From positions 28,260,969 to 28,324,968 of the forward strand of contig CM055102.1 of NCBI GenBank assembly GCA_029204225.1: 64,000 nucleotides of DNA. Direction: 5' to 3'. This stretch comes from Diphasiastrum complanatum (lineage: Eukaryota; Streptophyta; Lycopodiopsida; Lycopodiales; Lycopodiaceae). The position numbers were made by a program, and so were the translations under genes. The stretch's first letter is position 1. Each line of letters begins with the position of its first letter. Positions 56,100 through 64,000 of this stretch are shown here, in pieces. Below the pieces are notes generated by a model. It had not been told where the DNA came from. It ran no database searches and was given only the letters and a program-made list of their open reading frames with translations.

Positions 56100-58053
56100 T
56101 TGCCTTGCAAGACACCCTATTCATCAAGTAGTTTGCACATACAAGAGACTCACCCCAAAAGGATTTGGGCAAACAAGCATCTAATCTTAAAGCCTTAGAA
56201 CATTCACATAATGTTCTATTCCTTCTTTCAGCAACTCCATTTTGTTGAGGAGTGTAAGGACAAGAAGTCTCTTTCTTGATCCCTTCCTCCTCACAAAAGG
56301 CCTTGAACTCATTGGAGATGAATTCTCCACCATTGTCACTTCTAAGAATCTTGATGCTATGATTATGATGCTTTTCCACAAACAACTTGAACTTTACAAA
56401 AGTATCAAATACTTGAGACTTGAAGGAAAGTAAGAACACCCAACAATATCTTGAGTAGTCATCAATGAAGGTTAAAAACATGGATGAACCTCCATTAGAT
56501 TTGGTGCTAGCAATGTGCACATCCGAGTGTATGAGTTCAAGAGGATGAGATGACTTTGTGATGGAGTTAGGAAACACCTTCTTATGTGCCTTGGATAAGG
56601 CACAAGCTTCACAAACCTTGTCTTCCTTCCCAATAGACCTTGGTAGGCCTAAAGCATACTCCTCCTTGATCATAGCCTCCATGGAACCCGAGTTGACATG
56701 TCCAAGTCTTTTGTGCCATAAAGTAAAGGTAGATATCTTGCTCTTCTCGGCCAACATGACAACATTAGTATCCACAAATGCATCCAGCTTATAAAGTTTG
56801 CCAAGTCTAGTGCCCTTAGCCACTATCTTACCCTTCTTCTTGATGAAACATTCATTTGAAGCAAAGTCAACATTGAAACCATTGTCTACCATTTGGCCAA
56901 CACTTAGTAGATTCTTTGTTATTGTAGGAATGTACAAAACACCTTCTATGTTGATCTTTTTGGAAGATCCTAAGCAAAGGGGAATGCTACCAACTCCTTC
57001 AATCTTACAAGCTTCATCATTTGCTGTATAGATAGACTTTATAGGTCCATCATAAGATAAGAGAGAAGAGAAAAACTCCCTTTTACTAGTCATGTGTGAA
57101 CTAGCACCCGAGTCAATCCACCAAGGATCTTCTCCTTTGAAGCTTGTTGAAGAAAATATGGACATCATGAGAGAGTCCTCATGTGAACTCTCCTCCTCCT
57201 CCTCTTTGCTCATGTTGGCTTGGCTTTGATCTTGCTTCCTCTTGAAGCATTCCGAGGCATAATGCCCCATCTTGCTACAATAGTAGCACTTCACCATTGA
57301 TTTGTCCTTCTTGACTTTGGTGGTTGATGGAGATGCCTTTGGGGGTCCTTCTTGATCCTCAAGCTTTGTAGACTTCTTGAATGTTGATCCTTTGCCTTTG
57401 GACTTGCCTTTGCCTTTGGTGAAGAGAGCTTGGTCATCTCCACCTTGGATGGAAAGCCTATCCATCCTCTCTTGCATTTGGCTCCTTCTTGATTCCTTGG
57501 CCATGAGCGTGCCTTGGAGTTCTTCAAGTATGGGTAGCTTACCCATAATTGCATATCGCTGAACCAAATTGTCAAATTCAAAGCTTAGTCCATTCAATAT
57601 GAGTTGAACAAGCTCTTCATCCTTGATAGGTTCACCTATAAAGGCTAGCTCTTTGTTCAATTCTTTTACTCTTAGGACAAAAGTATGTGCACTCTCTCCT
57701 TTCTTTTGATAGCTTCTATAGATTTGATTCTTCAAAGCTAACATTCTAGTTTGGTTCTTGGATTCATAGACCTTTTGCAAAGTCTCCCAAGCATCTTGAG
57801 CTGAAGTGCAATCTCCTACCTCTCTTAAGAGTTCATTTGCAACATTCATTTTTATGCAATGTAGTGCAACATTGCACCTCTTGATGTATTTGGCTTTTTC
57901 TTGAGGATGAATAGGTTCACCCTCCTTACCATTTACAATTTCCATCAGATCTTGCATGATCATGATAGATTCCATTCTAACTTTCCATATGGAATAGTTA
58001 GTTTTGTTGAGCCTTTCATTAGTATCCAAAAGATATGCATTTATAGATGCCAT
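56047..58053 (-). CDS. Copia C4 Gag-protease-integrase ORF
   Basis: 668 residues, start MASINAYLLDTNERLN. Gag is at 1-210; zinc knuckle CYYCSKMGHYASEC at 256-269; aspartic protease WWIDSGASSHM with Asp at 315; pre-integrase zinc motif LWHKRLGHVNSG near 446; integrase core with catalytic Asp 511, Asp 573 and Glu 609, the last two separated by 35 residues as expected for DD35E. The frame ends at EKKTQS because of a length change in a run of A residues (plus-strand T run near 56,052-56,060). That is the only lesion I see between Gag and the end of Pol. The element is otherwise complete, with primer site, polypurine tract, two LTRs and target duplication. Confidence 0.95.
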   Translation of the reverse strand: MASINAYLLDTNERLNKTNYSIWKVRMESIMIMQDLMEIVNGKEGEPIHPQEKAKYIKRCNVALHCIKMNVANELLREVGDCTSAQDAWETLQKVYESKNQTRMLALKNQIYRSYQKKGESAHTFVLRVKELNKELAFIGEPIKDEELVQLILNGLSFEFDNLVQRYAIMGKLPILEELQGTLMAKESRRSQMQERMDRLSIQGGDDQALFTKGKGKSKGKGSTFKKSTKLEDQEGPPKASPSTTKVKKDKSMVKCYYCSKMGHYASECFKRKQDQSQANMSKEEEEESSHEDSLMMSIFSSTSFKGEDPWWIDSGASSHMTSKREFFSSLLSYDGPIKSIYTANDEACKIEGVGSIPLCLGSSKKINIEGVLYIPTITKNLLSVGQMVDNGFNVDFASNECFIKKKGKIVAKGTRLGKLYKLDAFVDTNVVMLAEKSKISTFTLWHKRLGHVNSGSMEAMIKEEYALGLPRSIGKEDKVCEACALSKAHKKVFPNSITKSSHPLELIHSDVHIASTKSNGGSSMFLTFIDDYSRYCWVFLLSFKSQVFDTFVKFKLFVEKHHNHSIKILRSDNGGEFISNEFKAFCEEEGIKKETSCPYTPQQNGVAERRNRTLCECSKALRLDACLPKSFWGESLVCANYLMNRVSCKAIEGKTPYEMLYEKKTQS

Positions 58054-58850
58054 CTAGTCTCCTAATCAAGGACTTGACACAAATGAAGGTTACTTCTATT
58101 GATTTGATTGAAGGTCTACCTTATCCCACTTCTTAGGGACTTGAAAAGATCAGTAATAGACTTCCTATAAAGATCTAAGAATGATCTCTAACAAAATCAA
58201 ATCATAGAATACTAGAAACAATGCACTTGCTTGATTGAAGTAGACAATACTAGTAGAATTGCCCCTCTTTCTATAAAGAACATTAAAGCTTCCAAATGAT
58301 CTGATCAAGAGTGAATTTCAGCAACCTAATATACTTCCAAAATCACTTGTAAAAGATCTAAATGGAACTTAATGAGGATGCAACACAATCTACTATCCAA
58401 TCACAAGCAAAAAATGATCAAAATTGATGAAAAATTGATCTAATTTGGTGCATAAGTCAAGCAATGGTTGGACTGAACCTAAATCACTTTAGGAGGTGTC
58501 TACTACACCTTAGAACAGCCTTGAAGAGTCCCCAAAACTCTGATCTTCCCTCTCCTTGAATGCTAGAAAGCCTTCTCTATGAAATCACCTCCAAAACTCG
58601 CTTAGAAATCAATGCTTGGAGCAAGCAAAACTTGCTATCTTGGTAATGTGAATTGAATTCAACTTTGCCTCTGGTTTTAGACACCTAAACACCTGCAAAT
58701 GAAGTCACACAACACCAATCTCCAATGTATTTGACTCACTTTGAGTTCTAGAATCAATACTAGATGCTAAGATCCAATCTACACAAGATTTAGATCAAAA
58801 ATTGTGATCAAATTGAATGCAAACCAAGGATTTAGCTCATTTCAGCCTTG

Positions 58851-58862
58851 GCTCTGATACCA
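58851..58862 (-). other. Primer binding site of C4
   Basis: On the minus strand TGGTATCAGAGC follows the LTR end ATTTTTACA directly. About 800 bases of leader separate it from the Gag start at 58,053. Confidence 0.95.
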
Positions 58863-59544
58863 TGTAAAAATTACAGCAAATAAGGATCCTTAAACACTTG
58901 AAATGATGAGGGAAACAATAGATTATGATTTCATAAGATTAGCACAAGTTGAACCATCAAAATCCATCAAAAATCTATGCTTGAACCTCACTAAATGGCC
59001 CAAATTCTTGAAGAAGGCTTCACACGTGTGAAAGTACGGCCTCCCACAGTCTGAGTACTGTACACCAGACCTACATTTAATCCTATAATCATTAGTAATC
59101 ACAAGTACTCAAACAATTATGAACATAGAGAGCAATTGCACCATTATGAGAGAAAAAACATGAAATTGCTTGATTGATTTTGGTGAGATATCATCACCTA
59201 TATATACATGATCCATCACGGTTTTGGGCAGGTATGAGTATCCCTAAACCTATCCCTAATGCTAATTTTGGTGGATCTTTCATCCCTACCAAGTTAGGGT
59301 TGGAATCTTGGAGATCCCTCAACAATGCAAAAATTACCAAAAATAGCTCCTATTTTTTCTCCCTTGTATCTAAGCATAATTTGGACTCATTCCAAAGGTT
59401 CTAACACTTAGGTCTACTTGAGAACATCCTTATGAATGGAATCCTATGCTATTTGGCACGTGTGACAAGCCACATCATGACCATCTAACTATTTACAAGT
59501 CATATGACCAAAGCTAGTCAAGCTAGAATTGTGAATTTTTAACA
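58863..59544 (-). mobile_element. 5' LTR of Copia element C4
   Basis: 682 bp, paired with 53,388-54,069 and almost identical to it. TTCACACGTGTGAA stands at 59,019-59,032. The near identity shows a recent insertion. Confidence 0.97.
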
Positions 59545-59549
59545 CGCAA

Positions 59550-59877
59550 CTTATTGTACTCATTTACTTCTGTTTTGTTTTCATACTAAATCAATACTAT
59601 CCTTTATTGTGTTCAGCTTCGTCTTAGAATGTATGCGTTTTCTAGAATTTTTCGCGACTAATTATTTGTCCGATAATTTTTGATGCTTAATTATTTGGCT
59701 ACGTAATCACTATAGTACTGGCGATTTCAAAGTTAGTTACTATAAGTTCAAACATGATTTCTATCACTATTGTCTTGTTTGAAATTGATAGGCATAGTCA
59801 TGCATTGGAAAGATGAAGATAGTTTATTCCGCCATGCACGAAAAGTTTCTTTCTAGACACACGAATTATTTTCATTC
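59550..59877 (+). mobile_element. 3' LTR of a C5-family Copia, right part
   Basis: Continuation of 52,470-53,387 after C4. The stretch ATGATTTCTATCACTATTG, then CATAGTCATGC, then TTATTCCGC matches, in order, the inverted strand of the C5 LTR near 61,060-61,140. It ends at about 59,877, where satellite DNA starts. Left and right parts total about 1.25 kb, close to the C5 LTR. Confidence 0.75.
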
Positions 59878-59879
59878 GT

Positions 59880-60640
59880 TCACATAGGCATGTCATAGAT
59901 CTACTATTTGCCAATCTTGTCACAGGCTACCACGTGGAAAGCCACGTAGGTCTACCACGTGGCAAGTCATGCAAGCTTAGGGTTTGCCACATGGAAAACC
60001 ACATAGGTCTAACATAGGCATGTGTGGCAAGCCAACCAGGCTTTGCCACGTAGGCCTGTGTGGACCTAGAGAGAGAAATATGTGGGGATCAAAAGCTGTC
60101 ACTTGGCAAGCCATGTAGGCCTACCATAGGCTTGTGTGGCTTGTCACATGGCCTACCATAGGCTTGTGTAGCAGGCCACATAGGCCTGCTATCTACCAAG
60201 CCTGTCATACGCTGTCACATGGCAAACCACGTATGTCTTCCACATGGCAAATCATGTAGGCTTGGAGCCACATAGGCCCACCATAGGCTAGCAAGCCAAC
60301 CAGCTCTGCCTACGTGGTTTGCTATCTGCCAAGCCTGTCACACACTGTCACGTGGAAAGCCACGTAGGTCTGCCACATGGCAAATCATGCAAGCTTGAGA
60401 TTTGCCTTGTGGCAAGCCATGTCTGCCTACCATAGGCTTGTATGGCAAGCCAACCGGGTTTTGTCAGGTAGGATTGAGTGGACCTAGAGAGAGATATATA
60501 GGTGGGCTCAGAAGTTGACATTTGGCAAGCCACACATGCCTACCATAGGCTTGCGTGACAGGCCACATAGGCATGGCATAGGTCTAATGTCTGCCACGCA
60601 AGCATGTCGCAGGCTACCACATAGGCCCATCACCCATGCA
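59880..60640. repeat. Satellite-like array, right part
   Basis: Same words and same unit ends (GTGTGGACCTAGAGAGAG near 60,060 and GAGTGGACCTAGAGAGAG near 60,480) as the array at 46.4-48.2 kb. The first words, CACATAGGCATGTCATAGAT, are the middle of a unit, so this looks like the continuation of an array split by the retroelements between 48.25 and 59.88 kb. Confidence 0.85.
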
Positions 60641-60794
60641 TAAAAGTGTATGTAAGTTTAAATATATATATATAGACCAATGGTAAGCCCATCGATGACG
60701 GGCGGCTGGAGGTCAAAGGTGGCAGAGAATGTGCTAGTTTGAAATGTGTGTTTGTATGCAATGTATGCAAGTTTAGTGTTCTAAGAGCCCGGTA

Positions 60795-60945
60795 AAAGTT
60801 TGTGTGTGTCCGTGTATGTGTATGTGTATGTGTATGTGTGTTTGCACATTGTGTGTGTGTACATGTATGAGTGTGTATGTGTGTGTTGTGTGTGCATGTG
60901 TGATGTGTGTGATGTGTACGTGTGTATGTGTTGGGAAGAAGGAGG
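60795..60945. repeat. (TG)n-rich imperfect microsatellite
   Basis: GTGTGT interrupted by ATGTG, CATGTG and ACGTG variants over about 150 bases. It lies just outside the proposed outer end of the C5 LTR. Confidence 0.85.
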
Positions 60946-60949
60946 GTGT

Positions 60950-61672
60950 GTTAGGATGAGAGACAAAAAATAGCTCGAAAGAAAGACGAACACGAAAAAG
61001 AAGAAAACTTGAAACTCGAACGAGAAACAAACTCGAACGAAATGTGTTCGTGCGCAGCGGAATGAGCTATATTACTTCCTCCCTAAGCATGACTACGCTT
61101 ATCAAAAAACGAACAAAACGTTAGTGATAGAAATCATGGTCATTCTGATTACATAGCCAAACTTTAACAAAACACCAGAAGAATAATTTGTCGTGAACAG
61201 CTAGACAAATTATTTGTCACGAATGATTCGCGAAAGAACTAGACTGAGCTCGACTGATAATCAATCGCGAATAATTTGCGAAAGGCAAGACAAAATATTA
61301 GTCGTCAACTGCTAGACTAATAATTACTCGCTAAGAACATATTACCATATTGAACAACAAGAATGTCAGACAAAATGAAAATAAGCATAGCAATATGACA
61401 CTAATCTGAACTCAGAATAATTGAGCTGTTATCAGATTAAGTACAGCAAAATGTACATGTCAACAATGCGATAGAGTACAAGACAATAGCGGACAAAACC
61501 GCGTGTTCTACAAAGCTTAAGCAATCTATAAATCAGGAATGAACCTGTTATTGACAATAAAGAATCAATGTGCAAGGTCATCTACTTCATCTATCTCACA
61601 AACTTCTGATACGTGCTCTATATTACACACACTTAGTTTCTCTCCTGTTATTGAATACGCAAATGGTATTCA

Positions 61673-61767
<95 letters not shown>

Positions 61768-62145
61768 TCTTTACAGGTGTGCAGATGAAAAAATTACAAG
61801 GTGGATTTGCTGTCTGTAGAAGATCGTGGGTGGCTGTTGTCATTGTCAAATTCGTTAGCACAGCTGCATGAAATGAGCGTGAGAAGGCCGTGACGTCAGC
61901 TTTTGCTGAAGTAAATGTTGGTGAAGCGCCTGTCATGAAACGCGTGTGAAAACACAGTGTCACGTTCCTTTCGCCTTTTCTTCGTCTGTGAGAATTTACT
62001 TGTATTTATGCAGACAGTCATGTTTTATTCGTCTGTCTTATTTTACATGTAAATATGTAGACTATGTGACAACATGAGTAAAATACAGCATGAATGGAGG
62101 CAGATTAAAATGGGATTTAGGAGAGTAGAGGAGATATATCCAACA
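60950..62145 (-). mobile_element. 3' LTR of Copia C5 (outer end uncertain)
   Basis: On the minus strand it starts TGTTGGATATATCTCC at 62,145, directly after the polypurine tract. Similarity to the LTR at 59,550-59,877 reaches about 61,040, so the LTR extends at least that far. An end in CA near 60,950 is proposed. A pure AT microsatellite lies inside. Confidence 0.6.
61673..61763. repeat. (AT)n microsatellite
   Basis: About 90 bases of uninterrupted AT inside the C5 LTR. Frames across it give Ile-Tyr repeats with no meaning. Confidence 0.95.
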
Positions 62146-62163
62146 CCCCCCCCCCCCCCCCCC
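62146..62163 (-). other. Polypurine tract of C5: 18 consecutive G on the minus strand
   Basis: A run of 18 C on the plus strand lies between the Pol stop codon and the LTR start. Its position fits the plus-strand primer of reverse transcription. A pure G run this long is unusual compared with the mixed A/G tracts of the other elements here. Confidence 0.75.
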
Positions 62164-63938
62164 TAATCTGGATCCGTGAATGCCTTGATCTTCAAACTAA
62201 GCAATGCACAAAATTTAGTATGTGCATTAACACTTACTGCTTTCGTGAAAATATCTGCAACCATGTCCTGCGTTCTACAGTACGTCAAGCTCACCTCCTT
62301 GTTAAGAACCTTGCCCCTAATGTAGTGATACCTGATTTCAATGTGCTTACTCCTAAAGTGAAATCTAGGGTTGGCCGATAAGGCAATAGCACTCATATTA
62401 TCACAGAATAAGATTGTAGGGCTGTACTGATACATATTAATGTCTGACAATAAATTTCTCAACCAAAATAGATTGAGAAGCAGCAATATATTCTGCTTTT
62501 GTAGAAGAAAGTGCGATAGAGGTTTGCTTACGACTGTTCCATGAGATAGGACCATCGTTGAAGAAGAATGTAAATCCAGATGTGGACTTACGATTGTCTA
62601 CATCTCCTCCCCAAGTTGCATCAGAATATCCACTGAGCTGATGAAGATTGTCATTGCTGACATCTCCATAGTAGATGCACTGGTCCGTGGTAGCTCAAAT
62701 ATATCTCATGACTCTTATGAGAGCCTTCCAATGGGTAATGCCAGGATTAGCCATATATTGGCTGAGTGAGCTTACAACAAAAGAAATATCTGGTCTTGTG
62801 CAGACCATTACATACATGAGAGATCCAAGTATCGATCGATAAGGATACTCTATCATCTGCTCCTCTTCCTGCTTGGTCTGGGAACATTGGTCCTTTGACA
62901 AATGCAGGCGTGGATCCATTGGTGAGTGAGGTAATTTACAATTCATTAGATTGTATCTGTTAGAAACATTGTGAAGATACCTTTGCTGAGTGATGTAAAT
63001 TAGTCATCTCGCTCTGTCTCTGTGGATTTGAATGTCTAAACAGAAATGAGCTTCGTCCAGATCAGTCATGTCGAACTCTAAAAACAGCATCTATTTCGCA
63101 TCCTTGACCATATTGGTATTGTTGCTAAAGAGCAACGTATCATCCACGTATAGGGTGATGATAATAAAGGATTGTTGCACTAACTTGGAATAGACGTTGC
63201 AATCAGCAGTGCTTGGTTTAAATCCTTGTTCGATGAGAAATTTGTTGATCCTCTGAAAGGAAGCTCTGGCAGACTATTTCAAGCCGTAAAGTGCTTTGTG
63301 GAGTTTACAGACATGATTTTTCATACCTTCTAGTATCCTTCAGGCTGGATCATTTAGATGTCTTCTTGTATAACTCCATTCAGATAGGCTATTTGTACAT
63401 CGAGTTGATGTACTTTGAGGTCGGCAGCTGCAACATAAGACAGGAGTATTCGGATCGACGAATGTTTGACTACTGGATTGAAAGTCTCGCTATAGTCAAC
63501 GTTGGGGATTTGGGTGAATCCTCGTGCTACCAGTCTTGCCTTCCTTCAATCAATTGCTCCGTTGGCATTGTATTTGATCTTGAAGATCCATTTGCAATCA
63601 ATGATATTACAACCAATAGGAGCTTCGACTAGTGACCATGTCTGGTTCTTGATCAGAGAGAAATATTCGCTGTCCATTGCTTCTCTCCAGAGATCAAAGT
63701 CTGGTTGGCTGAGTGCCTCTTTGAATGTCGTCAGTTCCTGTATCAAGAGACAGACAGACTCAGGAGTATACCTTGTGGGCTGTGTGCACACTCGGGCTTG
63801 ATTTTCTGGGAGGATTCGACTGATGAACTGCTCCTGGGACTTATTGTTGGTTAGCAGCAATATCTTCGTCTGATTCGTTGTCACAAAGTGGGTCGACAAT
63901 AGACATGCTTGAGCCAGAAGCTCGGATTGTCGTGTCAA
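62164..63938 (-). pseudogene. Copia C5 pol (reverse transcriptase to RNase H), broken, runs towards the right edge
   Basis: Read on the minus strand from 63,938: a linker, then DFDLWREAMDSEYFSLIKNQTWSLVEAPIGCNIIDCKWIFKIKYNANGAID (reverse transcriptase start), followed by decayed palm sequence at about 63,540-62,950. Then RLHLSKDQC, YRSILGSLMYVMVCTRPDISFVVSSLSQYMANPGITHWKALIRVMRYI (62,946-62,695), and RNase H end blocks ILFCDNMSAIALSANPRFHFRSKHIEIRYHYIR and DMVADIFTKAVSV (62,555-62,164). Several frameshifts and stops separate these parts; the YVDD region is present only in decayed form near 63,150. Gag, integrase and 5' LTR lie outside the window. Confidence 0.85.
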
Positions 63939-64000
63939 TGGCAGGTGATGAAGGTTCTCCTAGAGCAATATCCTTGCCTTTGATGTTGACGAACTGGTCC

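Noticed and set aside
60795-60945. Z-DNA forming regulatory element
   Set aside because: The TG tract is imperfect and adjoins no gene; an ordinary microsatellite explains it.

Overview
This window looks like nuclear DNA of a land plant. The reasons are nested Ty1/Copia and Ty3/Gypsy LTR retrotransposons with initiator-Met-tRNA or Asp-tRNA type primer sites, AT-rich spacers, long GA/CT/AT microsatellites, a tRNA-derived SINE-like unit, and decayed fragments of two plant-type genes (a respiratory burst oxidase and a METTL21-type methyltransferase). I saw no intact host gene. A repeat-rich genome such as a fern, lycophyte or gymnosperm would fit, but that is a guess.

Layout. 1-5,880: a SINE-like unit with target duplication, an unrecognised minus-strand ORF, a Gypsy-type LTR with primer site, a long AT-rich stretch, then four copies of a palindromic hairpin repeat. 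5,883-10,913: Copia C1, whose reverse transcriptase segment is inverted inside the element. 10,914-17,060: AT-rich DNA, then METTL21-like and RBOH pseudogene fragments on the minus strand, flanked by short direct repeats and more hairpin-repeat material with expanded GA tracts. 17,060-23,048: the 3' end of a non-LTR retrotransposon, an 80-bp tandem repeat, a foldback element with a GC-rich core, and GA tracts.

23,049-42,845 is a three-level nest. Copia C2 (gag at 23,787) is split inside gag by a Gypsy element G1 (24,375-42,592, target duplication GAGGA). The 5' LTR of G1 is itself split by a Copia deletion derivative, C2b (24,779-28,717, target duplication TGTAT). G1 carries gag, protease, RT, RNase H and a truncated integrase, then two further sense ORFs of unknown function, and three arrays of the same 24-25 bp tandem repeat. 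43,374-45,492 holds a decayed ORF series that I read as an unclassified cut-and-paste transposase.

46,430-60,640: an irregular satellite rich in CCACGTAGGC/GCCACGTGGC-type words, interrupted by about 11.6 kb of retroelements: Copia C3, the 3' end of another Copia, and inside that LTR the nearly intact young Copia C4 (53,388-59,544, minus strand, target duplication CGCAA). 60,950-64,000: minus-strand Copia C5, of the same family as the LTR that C4 entered, running off the right edge.

The elements do not act as a pathway. Together they record successive insertions: C2, then G1, then C2b at one locus, and satellite, C3/C5-like element, then C4 at another. Most in-frame stops in G1 are TAG or TGA, as expected if methylated cytosines in CAG and CGA codons decayed to T.
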